Assembly: GCA_947259875.1 (NCBI GenBank) | Contig: CAMYNX010000007.1 | Coordinates: 1-34,832, forward strand | From: an uncultured Gammaproteobacteria bacterium | GTDB taxonomy: Bacteria > Pseudomonadota > Gammaproteobacteria > Arenicellales > JAANXG01 | Length of the DNA stretch: 34,832 nucleotides | Direction: 5' to 3' | Shown here: piece by piece, positions 26,164-34,832 of the stretch | How the letters are laid out: every line of letters starts with the position of its first letter | How positions within the stretch are numbered: the stretch's first letter is position 1 | The notes under the pieces: model-generated | Seen by the model: the letters and a program-made list of their open reading frames with translations, nothing else | The model's database searches: none | Told to the model about the DNA's origin: nothing | Made by a program: the position numbers and the translations under genes

Positions 26164-28983
26164 TTGGCGCGACAAAACAAGTTTCGTCAGCTTTTGCGTG
26201 AAATAACGCTAATCGGCTGTTTTTTCTTATCGGGATCCGCCGCACTCATCTACGAGATCTGCTGGATTCGGCAGGCCTCTTTAGTCTTCGGATCCACAGT
26301 CTATGCGGTGACGACGGTGCTCGCGGTCTTCTTCCTCGGACTGGCCCTGGGCAGTGAAGTCGCTGGCCGTGTTGCTCGCCGCCATGGTCATCCTCTGCGC
26401 TTGTTCGCGGTCCTCGAAATCCTGCTCGGGATGGTCGCGCTGCTAAGTCCGTACGGATTCCAGCTAGCGGACGATATCCAACGTTCCCTCTATCCCACGC
26501 TGTCGGTTGCTACATCACCGATGGTCGTAATGCGGTTGGCGTTGCTTGCGCTGTTGTTGTTGCCGCCGACGCTGATCATGGGCACCAGCTTGCCATTGTT
26601 CGTCCGGCAGTTCACTCAAAGTGAGTCCAGAATCGAACGATCCGTCGGATTTTTGTACGGCATCAATACCCTCGGTGCCGCTGCAGGTTGTGCCACCGCA
26701 GGCTTTATCCTGATCCCTGCCATCGGGATCGCCGCCGCCATCCAACTGGGAGCTGCGATCAATATAGTCGTTGGCATCATCGTAGGCTTAATCTCCGTGC
26801 CGGCGGCTCTCGTCCCCCCTGTTGGGGTCCGTCGCTCCCCGCGGCTGGATTATACCCAGACCCTGGTGGCAGTCCTCGTATTCGCGTCTGGAATGGTGGC
26901 CTTGGGGAACGAGGTCCTGTGGATACGTCATCTCTCGCTCTTGATCCGGAATAGCGTCTACACCTACACCATCACGTTATCCGTCGTGCTGTGCGGCATC
27001 GTCATTGGCAGTTTGCTCGTGTCGAAGTTCTGTACTCGGGTGTCGAGGAGAGCACTATTATTTGGTGCCATTCATATCCTACTTGCGATCATAGTGACAG
27101 CAGTGATGCGGCTGTCACCGCAGTCATGGCACTGGCTGGGAGGCGAGTTGTATGTGTACGTTGTTCTGCTTCTGCCCCCAGCAATACTTTCCGGGGCCGC
27201 CTTCCCCCTCGCAGTGCGTCTAATGGTGGACGACCCTGTAGAGTCGAGTTTCGGCGTCGGCCGTCTGTACGCAGCCAATACACTTGGCGGTATCGCTGGG
27301 TCGCTAATCGTCGGCTTTTTAGCATTGCCCTATCTGGGCCTGGCCATCAGCATAACGCTTACCACTGGGTTGAGCCTCGCCACGGGCCTTGCGGCCTGGT
27401 TGTTCTTGGAGCAGGACAGTGCGCGCGGGAGACGACGCGTGTTGGGTGCGACCGCCTTCGGGGCCGCCTGGTTGGCGATCCCGCTAGTGGTAGACACGCG
27501 GATTCCAGCTGACTTTCTTGCCGATCGCGGCAAACTCGTCGACTACCGGGAAGGGCTCAACGCCAACGTCGCAGTCGTGCGCGACAAAGGCGTACACCAC
27601 CTCGAACTCGACCGCTGGTGGCAGGGTTCGAACGCCAAGAATCACCAAGCCGTCGCTGCCCACATACCTATGCTGCTACATCCGAATCCGCGAAGCGTAC
27701 TGGTAGTCGGAGCTGGAACCGGCCAAACACCGAGCCGGTTTCTGATGTACAACATCGCTCGCCTGGATTGCGTGGACATTGAGCCGCAGGTGTTCGAGGT
27801 GATTCGTAATCACTTCGACAACAACTGGATGCAGGACCCGCGGGTGACTCTGCTACGCGACGACGGTCGTAATTACCTTAGCCTCACCGATGCAACCTAT
27901 GACATCATCTCGCTCGAGGTCGGGCAGATCTTCCGGCCGGGGGTCGCAAGCTTCTACACGACGGAGTTCTACCAGCGGGCAAGAGCGCGTCTCCGGCCCG
28001 ACGGACTCATTGCCCAGTTTGTGCCGTTGCCGTTTTTTACGCTAAAAGAATTTCAGATGGTGGTGCGCACATTTATGCATACCTTTCCCGCCAGCGTGCT
28101 GTGGTACAACACGTCAGAGCTTCTGCTGATCGGCGTCAACGGGGACCAGCTGTCTGTGCATCCAGACCGGCTCGAACTGCTGACTGACAACCGGCGGGTG
28201 AACGAGGACTTGCGCTACAGCCACTGGGGTGGCCCGACGCACTGGTTGCATCGACGTGACGCGTTTCTCGCAGGGTTCCTCACGGGCCCGGACACTCTGG
28301 CCGCATGGACAAAGGGTGCGCCGGTGTACCGGGACGACCGTCCAATCCTTGAATACGCGGCGAGCTTGGCGAGCGATTTACGCGCGAGCGAGATTTCGAT
28401 TGTGGAACAATTGCGCCATCGACTGGATGAGGTCGACCAAGTGCTGGGGCTCGCTCTTGACGAGGCAACGAAGTCCTCCATTGAAGCGTTACGCAAAGCA
28501 AATCTAGGAGACATTGTCGCCAGTGCCCGCATCCGCCAGGCCACAGCCATTGAGCGGACCGGCGATTACACGACGATCGCGGCGTTGCTCACCGACGCAC
28601 TGGACGCGAGCCCTGATCACGTGGTGGCCAACCGCATGATGGGAGACGTCCAGGTGCCGTTGGGCCGGGTGTCGGAGGCACTGCGTTACTACCATAAGGC
28701 CTACGCGCTGCGCCCGGACGATCCACTCGTCCGTCGCGGCCTAGGATATGCATTGCACCGCTTGGGCCGGGTCGATGAGGCAATCGCGCACTATCGTTTC
28801 GCGCTCCAAGCCTGGCCCGATGACGCCGACAGCCACAACAATCTCGGCGCGGCACTGGCAAGCCGGGGCGATTCCGGTGAGGCTCGTGAACACTTTGAAA
28901 CCGCGCTCAGTTTGCGTCCAGACTTTTCCGATGCGAGACGCAATCTCACCCGCGCCCGGAAAGGACGCGGACAGTCACAGTAA
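26164..28983 (+). CDS. Fused multi-TM / spermidine-synthase-like protein with C-terminal TPR repeats
   Basis: N-terminal FFLSGSAALIYEICWIRQASLVFGSTVYAVTTVLAVFFLGLALGS and many TM segments; SAM/SpeE-like VLVVGAGTGQTPSRFLMYN...DIEPQVFEVIRNHF...LLRDDGRNYL; C-terminal TPR units (AYALRPDDPLVRRGLGYALHRLGRVDEAIAHYRFALQAWPDDADSHNNLGAAL). Apparent TTG start. Confidence 0.85.
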   Translation: MARQNKFRQLLREITLIGCFFLSGSAALIYEICWIRQASLVFGSTVYAVTTVLAVFFLGLALGSEVAGRVARRHGHPLRLFAVLEILLGMVALLSPYGFQLADDIQRSLYPTLSVATSPMVVMRLALLALLLLPPTLIMGTSLPLFVRQFTQSESRIERSVGFLYGINTLGAAAGCATAGFILIPAIGIAAAIQLGAAINIVVGIIVGLISVPAALVPPVGVRRSPRLDYTQTLVAVLVFASGMVALGNEVLWIRHLSLLIRNSVYTYTITLSVVLCGIVIGSLLVSKFCTRVSRRALLFGAIHILLAIIVTAVMRLSPQSWHWLGGELYVYVVLLLPPAILSGAAFPLAVRLMVDDPVESSFGVGRLYAANTLGGIAGSLIVGFLALPYLGLAISITLTTGLSLATGLAAWLFLEQDSARGRRRVLGATAFGAAWLAIPLVVDTRIPADFLADRGKLVDYREGLNANVAVVRDKGVHHLELDRWWQGSNAKNHQAVAAHIPMLLHPNPRSVLVVGAGTGQTPSRFLMYNIARLDCVDIEPQVFEVIRNHFDNNWMQDPRVTLLRDDGRNYLSLTDATYDIISLEVGQIFRPGVASFYTTEFYQRARARLRPDGLIAQFVPLPFFTLKEFQMVVRTFMHTFPASVLWYNTSELLLIGVNGDQLSVHPDRLELLTDNRRVNEDLRYSHWGGPTHWLHRRDAFLAGFLTGPDTLAAWTKGAPVYRDDRPILEYAASLASDLRASEISIVEQLRHRLDEVDQVLGLALDEATKSSIEALRKANLGDIVASARIRQATAIERTGDYTTIAALLTDALDASPDHVVANRMMGDVQVPLGRVSEALRYYHKAYALRPDDPLVRRGLGYALHRLGRVDEAIAHYRFALQAWPDDADSHNNLGAALASRGDSGEAREHFETALSLRPDFSDARRNLTRARKGRGQSQ

Positions 28984-29074
28984 TAATGTCCGCGGATTAA
29001 GCTCGAGATAAGCACCACCACCGCTGCACAGGTGCCCGTCGGAGCACCGCCGCAGTTGCCGCACCAGTCATCGA

Positions 29075-29590
29075 TCAGCCCTTGCGTAAACGCAGCGCCC
29101 CGAGACCAACAAGACCCATCAGGAAGATGAGTACGGTGGCCGGTTCCGGTGCGGTGACCTGACCGCGAATTTCTCCCCCTGGGAAGGTAGTTGAATGGAT
29201 GTTGACGTACCAGCGGTCGTTCAGGAGATCGACCCCCTGGAGGGCGGTGATCGTTGTTGAGCCGATGGAGGGGTTGCCCGGGGCGATCCCTAAGAAGTTG
29301 ACCTGAACCCCTGCGTTCTGGCTGGGAAGTGCCGGGCCGTGAAAGTGCGCCACCGTGATCGTGCCCGACAAGCCCGACCAGGCGATGTCCCAGCTCAATA
29401 AGTTGGTCACGTCGTCGAACATGACGGCGGCGGTACCCGTTCCCGTGCCCCCGGCGGCGCAGGTCCCTGCCCCGGCGTTGGCCTGCGTGCAATCCATGAA
29501 GGCGTCCAGGTTGATAATGGTCGCACCCACCGGCAGCGTCAGCAGGACGCCCAGCAGGAATGCCACGATAGATGTGCCGATGTTTTTCAT
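29075..29590 (-). CDS. CHRD-domain PEP-CTERM sorting protein
   Basis: Signal peptide MKNIGTSIVAFLLGVLLTLPVGA; SGLSGTITVAHFHGPA...WYVNIHSTTFPGGEIRGQV (CHRD); C-terminal APEPATVLIFLMGLVGLGALRLRKG (PEP-CTERM). Start at 29590. Confidence 0.87.
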   Translation of the reverse strand: MKNIGTSIVAFLLGVLLTLPVGATIINLDAFMDCTQANAGAGTCAAGGTGTGTAAVMFDDVTNLLSWDIAWSGLSGTITVAHFHGPALPSQNAGVQVNFLGIAPGNPSIGSTTITALQGVDLLNDRWYVNIHSTTFPGGEIRGQVTAPEPATVLIFLMGLVGLGALRLRKG

Positions 29591-29678
29591 CGCTTGCTCC
29601 CGTGTACCCATTAAAGCGTAGTGGGCCACCCCTGTCGGGCGGCTTCTCGATCGTCCGATTGGCGCCACGTCGAGCGAA

Positions 29679-29692
29679 TGTCCAATTGGACA
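29679..29692. promoter_or_regulatory. Palindromic operator-like site TGTCCAATTGGACA
   Basis: Perfect 14-bp palindrome about 90 bp upstream of the CHRD/PEP-CTERM start, with a degenerate second copy CGTCCGATTGGCGC about 27 bp nearer the gene. Confidence 0.35.
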
Positions 29693-30164
29693 CCTCAGGC
29701 GTGTCGGAACGCCCTTCGTTACACTGAAAGAGCCAAGCATAATTCACGCCATGTCTTCCAATGTCAGCAAAAACAAAGGGTAATAGATCGACGCCGGGGA
29801 ACGGCTTGCCAAGATTGTAAAATTTTTCGACACTTAATCGGGAGGTATGCAACGGATACAAGCCCGGCCTCGACCCGTTTTTGGCCGGTTCACGAATCAG
29901 ACGAGTCCACTTAGGTGCTCGATCTCACCGCTAATTCCGTTGCGCGTTATCGCCGCGGCATTTATTAAGTAGCACATGGACTTGGTCTTAGGCGCTTAGC
30001 TAGATGTCTGATTGTAAGTTAACAGGGAGACACACCACGATTCCTTTAGCTTATACCTCTCGCAATGCGAGTAGAATTTAATGGCCGTAGTTGGCCGCAT
30101 CTACAACACGGTGGAATTTCGATCAACCTGGAAGGAATCATTCGCGACGGAACACCAATCAAAC

Positions 30165-31190
30165 ATGTTGACGATTGACGGATCACACAGAGAGGGTGGC
30201 GGGCAGATCCTCAGAACCTCGCTCAGCCTGTCGATGTGCCGGCACCAGCCGTTTCGTATCATCAACATCCGTGCGGCGCGCAGACAACCGGGGCTGCGGC
30301 CGCAGCACTTGGCGGCGGTAAGGGCGGCCGCCACGATCGCCGGCGCCAAAGTCGACGGGGATACGATCGGTTCGCGCGCACTCACCTTTGCGCCCGGCGA
30401 GATACAATCCGGCGCGTATCGCTTCGATATTGGCACCGCCGGAAGTACCACGCTGGTGCTGCAGACAGTGCTGCCGGCACTGCTCACGGCGGCGGGTTCA
30501 TCTCATCTGACCCTGACAGGCGGCACCCACAACCCGCTGGCACCGCCCTTCGAATTCCTGCAACGCGCCTTCGTCCCGCTGATCAATCGCATGGGCGCGA
30601 AGTTAGCCGTGCGTCTTGACCGGCCGGGTTATTTTCCCGCCGGCGGTGGATTACTCGACGTCCGGATTGAGCCGGCCGCACAGCTGGCGCCGCTGCACCT
30701 GCCCGAACGGGGAGCGGTGCACGCGATACGCGCCTGGGCCACCGTCGCCAACCTGCCGGAGCACATCGCCCGGCGCGAGCTCGCGGTGTTGAAAGAGCGG
30801 CTGGATCTGGCCAGCGATGATCTTCGTGCCCATATCGAACAAGAGGCAGCAGGCCCCGGTAACGTGGTCACCGTAGAGGCCGCATGTGAACACATCACCG
30901 AGGTGTTCACCGGGTTCGGTGAACGTGGTGTGCGTGCAGAGACCGTCTCAGAACGACTCGCACACCGGGTGCAGCGCTACTTAGCGGCCGAGGTGGCGGT
31001 GGGCGAGCATCTCGCCGATCAGCTGTTGGTGCCGATGGCGCTGGCGGGTGAGGGCGCTTTTCTGACCTTGAAACTCAGCCGGCACGCATTGACCAACATC
31101 GACGTGATACGAAGCTTCATGGACATCGGCATCGAGCAGCACGAAGTGGCACCGGACCGGTGGCGAGTGGTGCTTCAAAGCCTCAGGTGA
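30165..31190 (+). CDS. rtcA: RNA 3'-terminal phosphate cyclase
   Basis: MLTIDGSHREGGGQILRTSLSLSMCRHQPFRIINIRAARRQPGLRPQHLAAVRAAATI...FDIGTAGSTTLVLQTVLPAL...GGTHNPLAPPFEFL, the RtcA signature. ORF opens at 30081 but ATG 30165 fits the family. Confidence 0.95.
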   Translation: MLTIDGSHREGGGQILRTSLSLSMCRHQPFRIINIRAARRQPGLRPQHLAAVRAAATIAGAKVDGDTIGSRALTFAPGEIQSGAYRFDIGTAGSTTLVLQTVLPALLTAAGSSHLTLTGGTHNPLAPPFEFLQRAFVPLINRMGAKLAVRLDRPGYFPAGGGLLDVRIEPAAQLAPLHLPERGAVHAIRAWATVANLPEHIARRELAVLKERLDLASDDLRAHIEQEAAGPGNVVTVEAACEHITEVFTGFGERGVRAETVSERLAHRVQRYLAAEVAVGEHLADQLLVPMALAGEGAFLTLKLSRHALTNIDVIRSFMDIGIEQHEVAPDRWRVVLQSLR

Positions 31191-31336
31191 GCTTCGCCGT
31201 TAGGTGTCCGCTGTGGGCCGGGTCCTGCCGGATCGCTCGGCGTCGACCAACAAGCACTTTCAGCTAGTAAAGCTGATGTGGGTGCTCCCCGCGAAGAGAT
31301 CGCGCGCTTGCGCGACTGGTCACGTGGGTGACTAAT

Positions 31337-32266
31337 TTATCGGTAATCGGTGTCAACAACAGTCTTGATACCTTGCAGATACGGAGTGGGCTCAAAGTTG
31401 AAGCGCTTGTTGAACTTATCGCTGACAAAATCATATTCGCGGTCATACTGATAGGCCATTTCCTTCAGCTCTCTCAAGGCTGGAACAAAGAGGCCCATCA
31501 CGGTCATCAAGGACTTGGTCGCGATTTGAACCCTGGCGTCGATACCGAATTCTTTGGCGATAGCTTCAATCCACTGTCTGCCTGTCATCGGATCTGAAGC
31601 GGTTGGCAACTGCCACACCTCACCATATGCATCGTTGGTATTGCCCAACATCGCGGTGCCGCGCGAGGCATCGGGTGTATAGGTGAATGAGTGTTTGTGG
31701 TCAACGGAAAGTAGCCATTGGGCGGATTTGCCCGCGTTGAGGCGATCGAATACCGTTTGCGTGAGCACAGAGTTCTTCTGTCTTCCGGGTCCGTAAAAGT
31801 CTGCGCACCGTGCAATGAGCGCGTCGATCTCGCCCTTTTCAACGGCATGCATGAGCATTTGCGCCACTTCGGCTCGAACCACTCCCTTTTTGCTCGTCGG
31901 GCGAATCGGCGTATTCTCGTCCATAGGGCAAAGGTGATCACGATCGTACATATAGACATTGTCGAAAAAGACCAATTTGCAGCCATGGGTCTTGCATGCG
32001 TCGATTGTATTGCGCATTAGGACAGGCCATCGCTCACGCCACACTTTTGTCTTGTAAGGCAGCCCGGCGACCAGATACACCACTTCTGCACCCTCCACAG
32101 CACTCATCACCTCGCTCTGATTCAACAGGTCAGCAGCGAACAAATCGTTTGAGGGAATAACCTTTTTCGGGTTGCGACTGACCAATCGAACTTTATCGGT
32201 GTATTCAGGCAGAATTCGGGCCAAATCACGGCCGATGATTCCCCCGGCGCCAAGGATTGTTTGCAT
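31337..32266 (-). CDS. NAD(P)-binding epimerase/dehydratase-like protein
   Basis: MQTILGAGGIIGRDLARILPEYTDKVRLVSRNP (GxxGxxG Rossmann) ...VYLVAGLPYKTKVWRERWPVLMRNTIDACKTHGCKLVFFDNVYMY. Confidence 0.82.
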   Translation of the reverse strand: MQTILGAGGIIGRDLARILPEYTDKVRLVSRNPKKVIPSNDLFAADLLNQSEVMSAVEGAEVVYLVAGLPYKTKVWRERWPVLMRNTIDACKTHGCKLVFFDNVYMYDRDHLCPMDENTPIRPTSKKGVVRAEVAQMLMHAVEKGEIDALIARCADFYGPGRQKNSVLTQTVFDRLNAGKSAQWLLSVDHKHSFTYTPDASRGTAMLGNTNDAYGEVWQLPTASDPMTGRQWIEAIAKEFGIDARVQIATKSLMTVMGLFVPALRELKEMAYQYDREYDFVSDKFNKRFNFEPTPYLQGIKTVVDTDYR

Positions 32267-32490
32267 AGTGAGCAATGATAGAGATTGGCCGCAAGTTCTC
32301 GAGGAGGCTTATCGAAGTCAGTCTAACTCGTTAAGTGTCGAAAGTCAGCGGGGCGCAATCGACACTCAAACCACCAACGTGCGCTGGGCTTTTGCTAATA
32401 GGCAATTACGGCCAAAAGCGGCTGTAGAGTTGTTTGAAACTTTGAGAGTTTTACGTCCGATGAATACTCATTGATATACATACGTACCGC

Positions 32491-33138
32491 TTAATCAATT
32501 TCTGGCCGCTTAAATTCACCGCTCTCGGCATCCATCACCCAAAGTTCACCGGTTGAAATATCAAACCAGGCGCCATGTAAATAGAGTTTTCCTCGATCAG
32601 ACAAGATCCTTATGCATGGGAAAGTGAGCAGATTAGCGATTGAATTCCGAATGGAAATTCGTTCAAGGGCGGTTTGATGCTCGGATTCTCTCAGCGCAGG
32701 AGAGGTTTGCATCTGCTTAATCAAGGGTGCCAGCATGCTCATCCAGCTGCCTATAAAATCTCCAGGCGACAATGGTTCAGCCGCCGAATCCAGGGCAGCC
32801 TGAATGCCACCGCACTGTCCATGCCCCATCACTACGATGTGCCTGATACGTAACGACTGCACCGCGTATTCGAGTGCCGCAGAGGTGGCATGATAGGCAC
32901 CATCTGGCGCATAGGGTGGAACCAGGTTGGCAACATTTCGCATAACGAATAGTTCTCCTGGTCCACAGTCGAAGATCATTTCAGGCGCTGCCCTCGAATC
33001 GCAGCAGGCGACCACGAGAATTGTTGGTCTCTGGCCGGAGGTTGCGAGTTCAGTATATCTCTCACGCTCAGCCAGGTACCGGCCTTTCATGAAATTACGG
33101 TAGCCACGCAATAAATTATCTGGAAACCCACTCATCAA
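32491..33138 (-). CDS. Beta-class carbonic anhydrase
   Basis: VVACCDSRAAPEMIFDCGPGELFVMRNVANLVPPY...RHIVVMGHGQCGGIQAAL: zinc ligands C-D/R-H-C. Confidence 0.95.
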   Translation of the reverse strand: MMSGFPDNLLRGYRNFMKGRYLAERERYTELATSGQRPTILVVACCDSRAAPEMIFDCGPGELFVMRNVANLVPPYAPDGAYHATSAALEYAVQSLRIRHIVVMGHGQCGGIQAALDSAAEPLSPGDFIGSWMSMLAPLIKQMQTSPALRESEHQTALERISIRNSIANLLTFPCIRILSDRGKLYLHGAWFDISTGELWVMDAESGEFKRPEID

Positions 33139-33343
33139 ACACTAAGAAAAGTCATTGAGTACCTGAACTATAGTCGCAAAGCAGCCGCGATGGCCGGTTA
33201 GGGCACACTCCGGCGGAATAGGCGTCATACTTAAATTGCCTACTTTGGGTCGACTCGGGACAAAGTAATGTTTTCGTTCTAAAACAATCGGTTTGGTATT
33301 GTCTTCGTCTCTGACCGGCCAGTGCTGACACTCCTAACTGCGC

Positions 33344-33967
33344 CTATGCAGCCTGCTTCGCCACAATAAACACCGCTTTGCCTTTTCCCGGTTGCCATAG
33401 GTAGTCAATCTGAAAACCGGCATCGCTTAAATTGTCTCGTAGTTCTTTCGTCGTAAAGACCTTGACCAATGGCATTAAACCCAAGAACTTTCCAATCGGC
33501 GCGATCAACTTAATATACTTCATCGTATCTCCGAGACACGCCGTACTGGTTACGAAAATGCCACCTGGTTTGAGCATTCTATGAGCCTTGGCGATTACCT
33601 CTTCCTTGTTCTGTAGTAAGTGCAAAATACTGAGCGCCAACACCGCGTCTAGGGATTGATCGGAGATACTAAACTCCTCGATGGTCGATCGTTCAAAAGT
33701 AACATTTGTGACTTTTTCTGCGCACGCTTTGCCTTGCGCGATTTTGATCATTTCCGATGAGATATCGATTGCGTGAATGTGTTTCACATAAGGCGCATGA
33801 GTGATGGCGGTCGAGCCTGTCCCACAGCCAAATTCCAATACCTCCATATCCGGTTGAAAATATTCGCGAGTGACCTGCAGTTTTTTCTGGTAGGCCGCTT
33901 CATCAGCAATGGGTTGTTTCGAATAACGTTTTGCGATCTTGTCCCAAAATTTAGTTGACCGATCCAT
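33344..33967 (-). CDS. Class I SAM-dependent methyltransferase
   Basis: MDRSTKFWDKIAKRYSKQPI...MEVLEFGCGTGSTAITHA...IHAIDISSEMIKIAQ...DAVLALSILHLLQNKEEVIAKAHRMLKPGGIFV. Confidence 0.9.
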   Translation of the reverse strand: MDRSTKFWDKIAKRYSKQPIADEAAYQKKLQVTREYFQPDMEVLEFGCGTGSTAITHAPYVKHIHAIDISSEMIKIAQGKACAEKVTNVTFERSTIEEFSISDQSLDAVLALSILHLLQNKEEVIAKAHRMLKPGGIFVTSTACLGDTMKYIKLIAPIGKFLGLMPLVKVFTTKELRDNLSDAGFQIDYLWQPGKGKAVFIVAKQAA

Positions 33968-34250
33968 CTTGCCCACCGATTGAATTACTTGCCCCAATAG
34001 TCGCATCACAGACCGATATGGTTATTGGCAACACATCGATAGTCAACCGGCAATTACAACGGCCCCTTATAGACCGCCAGGGTTTGTTGTGGGTCGTTTT
34101 TCCTCCGTGATGATGAATCGACTCTAGTCGGCCCACAGGAGTCAATCGAGATTTAAGAAAGCAGACGTATGTATTAACTCTCCACGTCATCGGCAGCAGA
34201 AAGCAGGGCGACGAGGAACGCCGCTTCGTGCTGTCCACAGGATACGTTTG

Positions 34251-34832
34251 TTAGGCTATGATGCCTTTTGAATCTAAAAACCCATCAGGAACATCTGAAT
34301 TCTTCCAGCCTGCAATGGCAAAGTAGTACAGTGGTTCTCCCTCAATTGATAACCTATGTCGATAGCGTTCAATGTAATAGACATCAAGATATTTCGAGAA
34401 TATTAGTTCCCGAATCATTTTAGAGAACCCTGATTCATCACTTATATCAAAGAAGGTGTCCTTGATATTAAACGCCACCCACGCCTCGCTTTTGATTATA
34501 TTGAACGCCTCTATAAATGCCTTTGCCGGGATGTCACCGAAACCAAGTGCGGCAACCGTTACCATGCAATCACATTGCCATGAGATTATTTCTTCTTTTT
34601 TGTCATCGTTTAGCTTCGTGAAATCCTCAACGTAATATGCATCATATAGTCCAGGCCTGTCTCGGATTGTTGCATCATAAGCTTCGGGAATTATGTCTAC
34701 CCCTATTAAGCGCGAAACGCCGTGTTTTTTTAACTCCTCCCCCATCATGCCATTGCCTGCACCTAAATCTAATATTCTTAGCTCACTAAAATTATCTTGA
34801 TACTGTTTTACCGCTGATTCGAGTATTGAGGC
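34251..34832 (-). CDS. SAM-dependent methyltransferase-like protein, 5' end cut by the window edge
   Basis: The reading frame continues past the listed ORF start to the window end: ASILESAVKQYQDNFSELRILDLGAGNGMMGEELKKHGVSRLIGVDIIPEAYD (motif I DLGAGNG). Confidence 0.75.
   Translation of the reverse strand, partial: ASILESAVKQYQDNFSELRILDLGAGNGMMGEELKKHGVSRLIGVDIIPEAYDATIRDRPGLYDAYYVEDFTKLNDDKKEEIISWQCDCMVTVAALGFGDIPAKAFIEAFNIIKSEAWVAFNIKDTFFDISDESGFSKMIRELIFSKYLDVYYIERYRHRLSIEGEPLYYFAIAGWKNSDVPDGFLDSKGIIA

Noticed and set aside
28791-29861. 356-aa minus-strand ORF
   Set aside because: Overlaps the 3' end of the fused TM/SpeE/TPR gene and, out of frame, the CHRD PEP-CTERM gene; both of those have real domain evidence.
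30059-30071. CTCGCAATGCGAG inverted repeat upstream of rtcA
   Set aside because: Only 6-bp arms; expected by chance at this length, and no sigma54-type promoter for an RtcR-like system was evident.
34150-34257. Possible second attC: GCCTAAC overlapping the stop codon of the last methyltransferase-like gene, with a nearby CAGCA..GCGGCG-TTCCT-CGTCGC..TGCTG stem
   Set aside because: No convincing matching R' core (only GTTAATA), so the attC architecture is incomplete. Worth including in an attC scan, but not supportable as a feature.

Overview
The window is a bacterial (proteobacterial-looking) chromosomal segment with about 25 supportable protein-coding genes. I saw no rRNA, tRNA, CRISPR array or complete transposon. 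From left to right it contains: a GST + VOC-family pair (-); a HEAT/LRV-like solenoid protein made of 19 ungapped 26-aa repeats (-); a bacteriohemerythrin (+); a degenerate 5' fragment of rtcA (+); a candidate oxidative-stress locus (+) with an exported Met-rich repeat protein, an OmpR-type two-component system, a DUF1223 thioredoxin-like protein and an exported MsrA-MsrB fusion; an SGNH hydrolase (-); a proteobacterial dedicated sortase system (PdsS/PdsR-type kinase and regulator on -, VIT/VWA target and class GN sortase on +) whose target carries a VPQTA motif; an integron-cassette-like remnant (attC-like site, Imm50-like gene, small membrane ORF); an eight-gene operon (-) coupling a PotABCD-type ABC importer to HcnABC/opine-oxidase-like flavoprotein subunits; a fused membrane/spermidine-synthase-like/TPR protein (+); a CHRD PEP-CTERM protein (-); full-length rtcA (+); an NAD(P)-binding epimerase-like protein, a beta-carbonic anhydrase and two methyltransferases (-), the last cut by the window end. 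The most interesting candidate is the Met-rich protein/TCS/DUF1223/MsrAB locus. It resembles a sacrificial methionine sink paired with its own repair enzyme, analogous to MrpX-MsrPQ but built from different parts. All calls come from reading the sequence and translations; no searches were run.
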